Source: Prevotella sp. 10(H)
GTDB lineage: Bacteria > Bacteroidota > Bacteroidia > Bacteroidales > Dysgonomonadaceae
Reading direction: 5' to 3'
Assembly (NCBI RefSeq): GCF_000711235.1
Contig: NZ_JOMI01000007.1
Span: 124,001-188,000, forward strand
DNA: 64,000 nucleotides
Made by a program: the position numbers and the translations under genes. The number at the start of each line of letters is the position of its first letter. The first letter of the stretch is position 1. Shown piece by piece: positions 54,626 through 60,963 of the stretch. The notes beneath the pieces were generated by a model. The model made no database searches. It was not told the origin of the DNA and saw only the letters and a list, made by a program, of their open reading frames with translations.

Positions 54626-55324
54626 TTATTTATCAAGTATTATGTTATGAAATGAGCAATGTCCCAGATTACCGTCGAAATGTACTTTCTCTTTTGTTAT
54701 AATCCATGTTGCCGAATAAACATCCCCGCCATCGCCTCCCGACATTGAAAGATAATAAACGTCGTTATTGGGATTCTTATATAAATTTACAGGACAGAAA
54801 TTCTGATCGTACATATTTGGGGGACATATTAACGGATTACTCAGGAAATATACATCCTTTATTTCATCGGCCGGTAATATATAGGACTTATTTTTTCCGT
54901 AGCTGATAGTTATGCTTTTTATAAGAAATTTATTTGTGAGGCAGACGTTTACATTAATATTTCGATCCGAAAAACTAGCATTCAAACTGTCTTTCATCTG
55001 TTTTTTTACGGCTGGAAGACTTACTATTTCCTGTGCATAGGGGCGGTATATATATCCTGCTTCAGCCGGTTCCTCGTTAATGAGTATAGGGAGCCAATCC
55101 GGATTTTCATATTCGATTTCGAGACTGCCGTCATAAAGGCATGAATTGTCTGGTGTACTGAAAATGTGATAAAGAGATATCTTTCCCAATACTTTTGAAT
55201 GGGCACTTGGGGATTTTCTCACATTTGTATAACCGTCAGGATCAATCGTTACATAACCGCATTGTGCCGAGATGCTAACGGAGAATATGAAGAATATGAA
55301 AATTGAAAGACTGCTCCTGTACAT
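54626..55324 (-). CDS. Secreted protein with bacterial SH3-like domain
   Basis: This 232-residue protein has a signal peptide (about 1-20, ending SISAQ). A bacterial SH3-like domain (about 22-100) begins GYVTIDPDGYTNVRKSPS and continues SKVLGKISLYHIF. The rest (about 110-232) holds several Cys and many aromatics and is like nothing I know. It lies between trpG (4 nt upstream) and trpB2 (19 nt downstream) and is thus in the trp transcript. I can give no reason for a cell-envelope protein here; it may have been inserted into the operon. Confidence 0.65.
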   Translation of the reverse strand: MYRSSLSIFIFFIFSVSISAQCGYVTIDPDGYTNVRKSPSAHSKVLGKISLYHIFSTPDNSCLYDGSLEIEYENPDWLPILINEEPAEAGYIYRPYAQEIVSLPAVKKQMKDSLNASFSDRNINVNVCLTNKFLIKSITISYGKNKSYILPADEIKDVYFLSNPLICPPNMYDQNFCPVNLYKNPNNDVYYLSMSGGDGGDVYSATWIITKEKVHFDGNLGHCSFHNIILDK

Positions 55325-55328
55325 AATA

Positions 55329-55895
55329 TCAGTGGTTAAGGAAATTCTTCACTATAGTTTCTCCGGCAGGTGTTAGTACCGATTCAGGATGAAACTGTAC
55401 GCCGTGTATATCGTATTCCTTATGGCAAAGCGCCATTATCTGCCCGTTGCTGTCTATTGCGGTAACTTCTATACATTCGGGCAGATTCTTGTTTTCCACT
55501 ATCCATGAATGATAACGGCCTACCTCCAGTTCTTTATCCAATCCGTCAAAAATATAATCCGGTTTTGTTATCATTATCTTAGTTGCCACACCGTGATATA
55601 CATCTTCCAGATTAGCGAGCTTTCCTCCGAAAGTTTCTCCTATCGCCTGATGTCCGAGGCATACGCCAAGTATAGGCTTTTTGCCTGCATATTCTTTTAT
55701 CAGGGGGAGAAGCAGTCCTGCTTCGGACGGGATACCGGGACCCGGGGATAAAATTATCTTGTCGTATTTTGCAATATCCTCCAATGCAATTTTATCGTTT
55801 CTGTATACATCCACGTCTGTAAATCCAAGTTCTTTGACCAGATGCACAAGGTTGTATGTAAACGAATCGTAGTTGTCGAAAATTAGTATTTTCAT
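55329..55895 (-). CDS. trpG: Anthranilate synthase component II
   Basis: TrpG is the glutamine amidotransferase that feeds ammonia to TrpE. The 188-residue protein has ILIFDNYDSFTYNL at the start, the oxyanion stretch LSPGPGIP near 51, the nucleophile Cys in GVCLGHQAIGE near residue 79 and the His-Glu pair in QFHPESVLT near 170. It is not fused to TrpE or TrpD. It starts 8 nt after the hairpin element that separates it from trpE. Confidence 0.97.
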   Translation of the reverse strand: MKILIFDNYDSFTYNLVHLVKELGFTDVDVYRNDKIALEDIAKYDKIILSPGPGIPSEAGLLLPLIKEYAGKKPILGVCLGHQAIGETFGGKLANLEDVYHGVATKIMITKPDYIFDGLDKELEVGRYHSWIVENKNLPECIEVTAIDSNGQIMALCHKEYDIHGVQFHPESVLTPAGETIVKNFLNH

Positions 55896-55903
55896 ATTTT
55901 TTT

Positions 55904-55994
55904 AGCTTTTAGCCATTAGCCGTTAGCTAATAGCTTGTTACTATAAATTGTCTATTTCATATGGCTAATAGCTAACGGCTATCAGCTAATAGCT
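55904..55994. repeat. Gene-less hairpin copy of the AGCYNNT element, before trpG
   Basis: The 31-nt arms 55904-55934 and 55964-55994 are inverted copies with 26/31 identity around a 29-nt loop. Each arm is a tandem of four AGCYNNT heptamers plus AGC. The element lies 3 nt after the trpE stop and 8 nt upstream of the trpG ATG. Its arms match those that flank the four-helix-bundle gene. Confidence 0.8.
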
Positions 55995-55997
55995 GCC

Positions 55998-57404
55998 TTA
56001 ATTTTTCAATTCTACTGCAAATTTAACAGCTTTTGTTAATGCCCCCAGTTTGTTTTTTACTTCCATTACTTCTGTTTCGGGATTCGATTTGGATACGATG
56101 CCACCGCCTGCCTGATAATAAAGCGTATTATTACGGCTGAGGAATGTACGTATCGTAATTGCCTGATTGAGGTCACCGTTGAATCCGATATACCCGATGC
56201 AGCCACCATATACCCCGCGCATTTGCTTCTCAATATCGCGTATCAATTGCATAGCCCTCACTTTAGGAGCACCGGATAGTGTACCTGCCGGAAAAGTATC
56301 GGCAAAAACAGATATATTATTTTTATCCTTATCTACGATACCGCTCACCCGTGAAACGAGATGTATAACATGGGAATAGAACTGTACATTCTTATAAAAT
56401 TCTACTTTTACATCGTGGCAGTTACGGCTTAGGTCGTTGCGGGCAAGGTCTACCAGCATGACATGCTCGGCATTTTCTTTTTCATCTTTCAGCAGGTCTT
56501 CGGAAAGTATACGGTCTTTTTCGTCATCTCCTGTGCGGAAATAAGTGCCTGCAATAGGGTCTATGTATGCTTTGCCTTTTGTTATTTTGCAATGTGTTTC
56601 GGGAGAAGAACCGAAGATACGGTACGAACCGAAATCAAAATAGAATAAGTAAGGCGACGGGTTAATGGAGCGTAGCGAGCGATACACCTTAAAGTCGTCA
56701 CCCGAAAACTTTTGTGTGAAACAACGCGAAAGAACAATCTGGAATACATCGCCGCGTTTGCAATGTGCGATGCCTTTTTTTATCATTTCCTGATGCTCTT
56801 CGTCAGTAATCATCGATTGTTCGGTTCCGATAGCCTCGAAATTGTATAATGCGATATTATTGTTCATCACAATGGCTTCGAGTTCCTGCATCTTTTCCTG
56901 ACTGCCTTCAACTATATTTTCAACGATTGTCAGCTCATTTTTCAGATGATTGATGACAAGTATGAAACGGTATAAGATATAGTAAAATTCGGGAATGTCG
57001 GCATTGTTCAGTTTTGTGTTTATCGGGTCTACCGCTTCGAAATAACGGATAGCATCGTAGGAAGTGTAGCCGAAGAAGCCGTTTATATTCGTTTTATTTT
57101 CTCCCTGCACATCGAACTGATTGATGAAATCATGGAATTTATCTGTTAGTTTCTGATGACCCGACAATGTTTCCTGTTTGGTTGTATTATCGGGATAGGT
57201 ATATGTGATTTCATCGTTGTCAACTTTAAAGCGGGCAATAGGACTGATCCCTATGAATGAATAGCTGTTTTCTCCTCCGTGATAATCGGAGCTTTCCAGT
57301 AATGCCGATTCGGGATATACATCCCTTACCTTGAGGTAGATGCCTACAGGTGTTTGCATGTCGGCAAGGAGGTTTTTTGTTTTGACGTTAATTTTATATT
57401 TCAT
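55998..57404 (-). CDS. trpE: Anthranilate synthase component I
   Basis: TrpE makes anthranilate from chorismate. The 468-residue protein has an N-terminal domain with LLESSDYHGGENSYSFIG near residue 35, where the LLES Ser is part of the tryptophan feedback site, and the chorismate-binding core with RIFGSSPETHCKI, DPIAGTYFR and TLSGAPKVRAMQLI. It lies between a hairpin element downstream and the flanking repeat of the four-helix-bundle gene, which ends 8 nt before its ATG. Confidence 0.97.
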   Translation of the reverse strand: MKYKINVKTKNLLADMQTPVGIYLKVRDVYPESALLESSDYHGGENSYSFIGISPIARFKVDNDEITYTYPDNTTKQETLSGHQKLTDKFHDFINQFDVQGENKTNINGFFGYTSYDAIRYFEAVDPINTKLNNADIPEFYYILYRFILVINHLKNELTIVENIVEGSQEKMQELEAIVMNNNIALYNFEAIGTEQSMITDEEHQEMIKKGIAHCKRGDVFQIVLSRCFTQKFSGDDFKVYRSLRSINPSPYLFYFDFGSYRIFGSSPETHCKITKGKAYIDPIAGTYFRTGDDEKDRILSEDLLKDEKENAEHVMLVDLARNDLSRNCHDVKVEFYKNVQFYSHVIHLVSRVSGIVDKDKNNISVFADTFPAGTLSGAPKVRAMQLIRDIEKQMRGVYGGCIGYIGFNGDLNQAITIRTFLSRNNTLYYQAGGGIVSKSNPETEVMEVKNKLGALTKAVKFAVELKN

Positions 57405-57411
57405 ATTTTTA

Positions 57412-57443
57412 AGCTTTTAGCTATTAGCTTTTAGCCGTTAGCC
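57412..57443. repeat. Left arm of the four-helix-bundle element
   Basis: Four AGCYNNT heptamers plus AGCC. It begins 4 nt after the gene's stop codon (reading toward trpE) and ends 8 nt before the trpE ATG. Confidence 0.75.
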
Positions 57444-57447
57444 TTTA

Positions 57448-57801
57448 TTATTGAATCTTTGTTTGTCTGATAAAACTATGAAGCATTTTAATGATTTCTT
57501 CCAGTAGTCTTTCTGTGTCATCAATCTTAGAGGGATTCCATCCTAGATTTTTTATTAAAATGCAATATGTTTGTAGCTCGAAAGCCGAGCCTAGGGCAAT
57601 CTGAAGAAATCTGCAATAATCTTTGTCGCTATCTCTGCTGCTACCTTCTGCTATATTTCCAGGTATAGAAACTGCGGCTCTGTTTATTTGGCTGATAATC
57701 CCGAACTTCTCTTCCTGAGGCAGTTCTTTTGTTAATAGGTAAACTAGTTTAACTAATTCAACACCTTTTTGCCAAACGACTAATTGTTTATAATTTTTCA
57801 T
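57448..57801 (-). CDS. Four-helix-bundle protein (S23/TIGR02436 family)
   Basis: This 117-residue protein belongs to the S23 or TIGR02436 four-helix-bundle family: NYKQLVVWQKGVELVKLVYLLTKELPQEEKFGIISQINRAAVSIPGNIAEGSS is its well-conserved first half (the SIPGNIAEGSSR signature near 45-57). Relatives are encoded in intervening sequences of 23S rRNA genes and, as Avd, in diversity-generating retroelements; they are basic and bind nucleic acid in the Avd case. Here it sits inside the trp operon between trpB and trpE, flanked by inverted repeats, so it probably belongs to the element and not to tryptophan synthesis. Confidence 0.88.
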   Translation of the reverse strand: MKNYKQLVVWQKGVELVKLVYLLTKELPQEEKFGIISQINRAAVSIPGNIAEGSSRDSDKDYCRFLQIALGSAFELQTYCILIKNLGWNPSKIDDTERLLEEIIKMLHSFIRQTKIQ

Positions 57802-57818
57802 GCCATTTTTTTTAAAGA

Positions 57819-57850
57819 AGCTAACAGCTAATGGCTATCGGCTAAAAGCT
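57819..57850. repeat. Right arm of the four-helix-bundle element, overlapping trpB
   Basis: This inverted copy of the left arm lies 17 nt upstream of the four-helix-bundle ATG. Its outer 16 nt (57835-57850) encode the last four residues and stop codon of TrpB. Confidence 0.75.
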
Positions 57851-59019
57851 CCTATATACGTTTCCATATCCTTATCTCCTCTCCCCGAAAGACACATAAC
57901 TACCACATCCTCCGCTTTAAAATTCATCTTCTCCAAAGCTCCCAAAGCATGTGCCGATTCTATAGCGGGAATAATTCCTTCCAGTTTCGTCAGTTCAAAG
58001 GCAGCCTGCATCGCTTCATCGTCCGTTACAGCCAGTACCGTAGAACGGCCTATATGAGCCATGTGAGCATGTATCGGGCCGATGCCCGGATAATCAAGAC
58101 CTGCAGAGATAGAATATGGCTCTTCTATTTGTCCGTCTTCCGACTGCATAATCAGGGTTTTGCAACCATGTATAATTCCCAGTTTTCCCAAATGTATTGT
58201 TGCAGCAGATTCACCTGAGTTGATTCCTTTTCCGGCAGCTTCGGCAAGTACAATTTTTACATCCGGTTCGTCAATGAAATGGTAAATTGTTCCGGCTGCA
58301 TTGCTTCCTCCACCTACACAGGCCATTACATAATCCGGAGTTTCGCGGCCTTCTTTTTCCAGTAATTGTTTGCGGATTTCTTCACTGATCACAGATTGCA
58401 GACGTGCAACCATATCAGGATAAGGATGCGGCCCGATGGTAGAACCTATCACATAGTAGGTATTGGACGGGTTTGAGCACCAGTCGCGTATAGCCTCATT
58501 AGTTGCATCTTTTAAGGTCATATTGCCGCTTGTAACAGGAATCACTGTTGCACCGAGCATTTCCATTTTCTGCACATTCAATTTCTGACGTTCAACGTCG
58601 GTTTTTCCCATATATACGATACATTCCATATTCATCAGGGCGCATACCGTAGCTGTAGCAACGCCGTGTTGTCCAGCCCCTGTTTCGGCGATAATACGGG
58701 TTTTACCCATACGGCGGGCAATAAGTATCTGACCTATTGCATTGTTGATTTTGTGTGAACCCGTATGGTTGAGGTCTTCACGTTTGAGGTATATCTTGCA
58801 GCCATACTTTTCAGACAGGCGTTTTGCCAGAAATAGGGGAGAAGGGCGGCCTGCATAATCCCTTAACAGGTCGTTATATTCCTTTTGGAAAGAGGGGTCG
58901 TTAATAACCTCCAGATATGTATTTTTCAACTTCTCTACATTATCGTAAAGTATCTCAGGGATGTAAGAACCTCCGAAATCTCCATAAAAACCGTTCGAGT
59001 CAACCGTAAATTTTTTCAT
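57835..59019 (-). CDS. trpB: Tryptophan synthase beta subunit
   Basis: TrpB joins indole and serine with PLP. The 394-residue protein has [15 protein letters not shown] near residue 56, the Schiff-base Lys in [11 protein letters not shown] near 87, AETGAGQHG near 110, GGGSNAAG near 233 and a C-terminal CLSGRGDKD. It is the first structural gene after the attenuator. Its last codons (A-F-S-R-stop) are provided by the terminal repeat of the inserted element, so the native C-terminus may have been replaced by a few residues. The catalytic part is intact. Confidence 0.97.
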   Translation of the reverse strand: MKKFTVDSNGFYGDFGGSYIPEILYDNVEKLKNTYLEVINDPSFQKEYNDLLRDYAGRPSPLFLAKRLSEKYGCKIYLKREDLNHTGSHKINNAIGQILIARRMGKTRIIAETGAGQHGVATATVCALMNMECIVYMGKTDVERQKLNVQKMEMLGATVIPVTSGNMTLKDATNEAIRDWCSNPSNTYYVIGSTIGPHPYPDMVARLQSVISEEIRKQLLEKEGRETPDYVMACVGGGSNAAGTIYHFIDEPDVKIVLAEAAGKGINSGESAATIHLGKLGIIHGCKTLIMQSEDGQIEEPYSISAGLDYPGIGPIHAHMAHIGRSTVLAVTDDEAMQAAFELTKLEGIIPAIESAHALGALEKMNFKAEDVVVMCLSGRGDKDMETYIGAFSR

Positions 59020-59046
59020 TGTATATATTGTTTATTTTTTCTGTCA

Positions 59047-59080
59047 TAAAAAAAGCCTATCGTGAGTTACGACAGGCTTT
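59047..59080 (-). terminator. trp attenuator terminator hairpin
   Basis: On the minus strand a 12-bp stem (59080-59069 with 59063-59052, one G-T pair) with loop AACTC is followed by a T run (59053-59047). It lies between the leader peptide and trpB. Bases 59066-59059 can instead pair with 59127-59120 in the leader, which would break this hairpin. Confidence 0.9.
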
Positions 59081-59119
59081 GTATTTTATAATTTTTCATT
59101 TTAATACATACCGGATTGG

Positions 59120-59140
59120 CTCACGACTTTTTGAGTTGAG
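59120..59140 (-). promoter_or_regulatory. trp leader pause hairpin and antiterminator segment
   Basis: In the transcript, CTCAACT (59140-59134) pairs with AGT and TGAG (59128-59126 and 59123-59120) to form a hairpin just after the Trp codons. The segment GTCGTGAG (59127-59120) is also complementary to CTCACGAT of the terminator (59066-59059), giving an 8-bp antiterminator with one G-T pair. The leader stop codon lies inside this segment. Confidence 0.75.
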
Positions 59141-59180
59141 AGTGCCACCACCAATATGCATTTGTTATTTGAAAATTCAT
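59121..59180 (-). CDS. trpL: trp operon leader peptide (three tandem Trp codons)
   Basis: This 20-codon frame encodes MNFQITNAYWWWHSQLKKS and a TGA stop. Three consecutive TGG codons lie at 59153-59145. It starts about 23 nt after the promoter box and ends inside the antiterminator segment. Tryptophan starvation would stall the ribosome on the Trp codons, free the segment at 59127-59120 to pair with the terminator, and let transcription reach trpB; with tryptophan present the ribosome would reach the stop and the terminator would form. The peptide itself needs no function. Codons and structures are seen; the mechanism follows from the E. coli trp model. Confidence 0.88.
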   Translation of the reverse strand: MNFQITNAYWWWHSQLKKS

Positions 59181-59202
59181 TCTGCTTTCTTTTTTGTTTT
59201 TG

Positions 59203-59210
59203 CAAAGATA
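59203..59210 (-). promoter_or_regulatory. -7 promoter box of the trp operon
   Basis: TATCTTTG on the minus strand fits TAnnTTTG and lies 22 nt before the leader peptide ATG. Confidence 0.7.
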
Positions 59211-59290
59211 TAAAAAAAATGAAACCTGCAAATTTTAATTTATATTTTTTATCTTAGTATATTATTTAATTATTTAAAAACACAGAATCC

Positions 59291-60283
59291 ATGCGTATTT
59301 TACTAGTTTCCTTATTTCTATTATTTTCTACATTTATTTATTCTCAATACCCGGTTTTAAAGTTTAATGACAACAGTAAATTTAAAATCGTGCAGTTTAC
59401 AGATGTCCATTACCAGAAAGAAAATCCGGCATCGGCTGTTGCTTTGGAACTGATAGAAGAAGTTCTCCGTGTTGAAAAGCCCGATCTGGTTGTTTTCACT
59501 GGTGATATTATTTTCTCCAAACCTGCCAAAGAAGGTCTCGATGATGTTTTTAATATCGTTGAGCAAAATGAAGTTCCATGGGCTTACGTTTTCGGAAACC
59601 ATGATGATGAATATGACATGTCGCGTCAGGAAATTATGGATTTTGTACAGCAAAAGACCTATACATTAGCCAGACCGGGAGATAAATACCTGAAAGGAGT
59701 AGGTAATTATGTATTAGAAGTAAAATCAGCAAATGGAGAAGAGAATAAATCCGTCCTCTACTTTTTCGATTCGGGAGCATATGCACCTATTAAGGGAGTA
59801 GGCACATATGACTGGCTTGGTACCGATCAGGTGGAATGGTATGCAAGGCAAAGCGCGGCATATACGAAAGATAATAACGGTCATCCGCTTCCGGCACTGG
59901 CTTTTTTCCATATACCTCTTGCCGAGTATTCAGTGATGAAATCGGAGAATTATGATAAGCTGATTGGCAGCAGAGATGAAAAAGAATGTCACGGAAGGCT
60001 GAATACAGGGATGTTCGCGGCTATGCGTCAGGCAGGCGATGTGATGGGCACATTCGTAGGACACGACCACAATAATGATTATATAGGTAATTATTATGAT
60101 ATTTATCTGGCTTACGGACGCTTTTCAGGGGGAAATACTGTATATAATGATCTTGGGAAAAATGGCTGCCGGGTAATTGAACTTACAGAAAATAAGCGGG
60201 AATTCTCAACTTACATTCGTTTACTTGGCGGTGAGAAATTATATCCTGTAGAATATCCGAAGACATTATCGGTAAAAAAATAG
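59291..60283 (+). CDS. Exported calcineurin-like metallophosphoesterase
   Basis: This 330-residue protein has a signal peptide (about 1-18) and a calcineurin-type fold with metal-site motifs in order: QFTDVHYQ near residue 37, VFTGDIIF near 74, FGNHDDE near 100, FHIPLAEY near 215 and GHDHNND near 258. It cuts phosphoesters outside the cytosol; the family includes purple acid phosphatase-like and DNA-related enzymes, so the substrate is unknown. It is divergent from the trp operon and converges with the deacetylase gene, ending 6 nt from it. Confidence 0.88.
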   Translation: MRILLVSLFLLFSTFIYSQYPVLKFNDNSKFKIVQFTDVHYQKENPASAVALELIEEVLRVEKPDLVVFTGDIIFSKPAKEGLDDVFNIVEQNEVPWAYVFGNHDDEYDMSRQEIMDFVQQKTYTLARPGDKYLKGVGNYVLEVKSANGEENKSVLYFFDSGAYAPIKGVGTYDWLGTDQVEWYARQSAAYTKDNNGHPLPALAFFHIPLAEYSVMKSENYDKLIGSRDEKECHGRLNTGMFAAMRQAGDVMGTFVGHDHNNDYIGNYYDIYLAYGRFSGGNTVYNDLGKNGCRVIELTENKREFSTYIRLLGGEKLYPVEYPKTLSVKK

Positions 60284-60289
60284 AATAGA

Positions 60290-60901
60290 TCAAAGAAGTT
60301 TAAATGTATACCCCTGCTTTTTCAGCCATTCGATGCTGCGGGGCAGGGCATATTTCATATTCGTTTCGGATTTTATAGAGTCGTGGAAAACAATGACTGA
60401 GCCGTCACGGGTATATTTTTTTACGTTATTGAATACTTTTTCAGGTGTCATCAGTTTACTATAATCACGTGTAACCACGTCCCACATGATAATCTTATAA
60501 TATTTACGAAGCGTAAAGTACTGCCCTATCCTCATATGCCCGTGCGGCGGACGGAACAGATCGGAATCGATATGCTTTGTTGCCAGCATGGTATTTTCCA
60601 AATATTTTTTCGAGAATGTCTTGATACCCTGTATATGATTGAATGTATGGTTGCCGACTTTGTGCCCGCGATCGAGAATTGTTTTATATATCTCCGGATA
60701 TTTCCTTACATTGTCGCCTACACAGAAAAATGTTGCTTTCACATCGTATTTATCCAGTAAGTCTAAAACCCAAGGTGTGATTTCGGGAATAGGGCCGTCG
60801 TCGAACGTCAGATAAACTGTTTTCTCGCCTTCTACAGGTTTCCGCCAGACTGCTCCGGGAAAGAGCATACGGTATATGAATGGGGGCTGTTCTATCAACA
60901 T
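60290..60901 (-). CDS. Polysaccharide deacetylase (NodB-like)
   Basis: This 203-residue protein carries the NodB domain: VYLTFDDGP near residue 30 (catalytic Asp and metal Asp), HKVGNHTFNHI with the two metal His near 80, FRPPHGHM near 116 and IVFHDS near 170. Such enzymes remove acetyl groups from GlcNAc-type polymers such as peptidoglycan or surface glycans. No signal peptide is apparent. It is downstream of the DUF2723 gene with a strong hairpin between them. Confidence 0.9.
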   Translation of the reverse strand: MLIEQPPFIYRMLFPGAVWRKPVEGEKTVYLTFDDGPIPEITPWVLDLLDKYDVKATFFCVGDNVRKYPEIYKTILDRGHKVGNHTFNHIQGIKTFSKKYLENTMLATKHIDSDLFRPPHGHMRIGQYFTLRKYYKIIMWDVVTRDYSKLMTPEKVFNNVKKYTRDGSVIVFHDSIKSETNMKYALPRSIEWLKKQGYTFKLL

Positions 60902-60913
60902 GACAAACCATCA

Positions 60914-60957
60914 CAGATAAAAGGATTGCCGGAATTGCTCCGGAAATCCTTCATCTG
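60914..60957. other. Long hairpin between the DUF2723 and deacetylase genes
   Basis: Stacked stems pair CAGAT with ATCTG (60914-60918, 60953-60957), AAGGATT with AATCCTT and CCGGA with TCCGG around a 5-nt loop. No T run follows on the minus strand, so it is not a standard terminator. It ends 13 nt before the deacetylase ATG and may act in mRNA processing or translation control. Confidence 0.6.
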
Positions 60958-60963
60958 CCTGTT

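Larger units (their letters stand above)
57412..57850 (-). mobile_element. Candidate mobile element: four-helix-bundle gene with heptamer inverted repeats
   Basis: Arms 57412-57443 and 57819-57850 are inverted copies with 25/32 identity. Each begins AGCTTTTAGC at its outer end and is a tandem of AGCYNNT heptamers. They enclose only the four-helix-bundle gene. The same arms without a gene occur at 55904-55994 and 53162-53235, which look like MITE-type derivatives. The right arm runs into the end of trpB. I see no clear target duplication and no transposase, so movement would need a protein from elsewhere or the small protein itself. The mobile status is inference from structure. Confidence 0.6.

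Noticed and set aside
57448-57801. The four-helix-bundle gene as ribosomal protein S23 or an rRNA intervening sequence
   Set aside because: No rRNA gene is near; the family name S23 is historical, and here it is a free-standing gene inside the trp operon.
57448-57801. Diversity-generating retroelement with this gene as Avd
   Set aside because: No reverse transcriptase, template repeat or variable-region target gene is present in the window.
59019-59213. 64-residue frame on the plus strand over the trp leader
   Set aside because: It is opposite the leader peptide and attenuator stems, whose structure explains the sequence.
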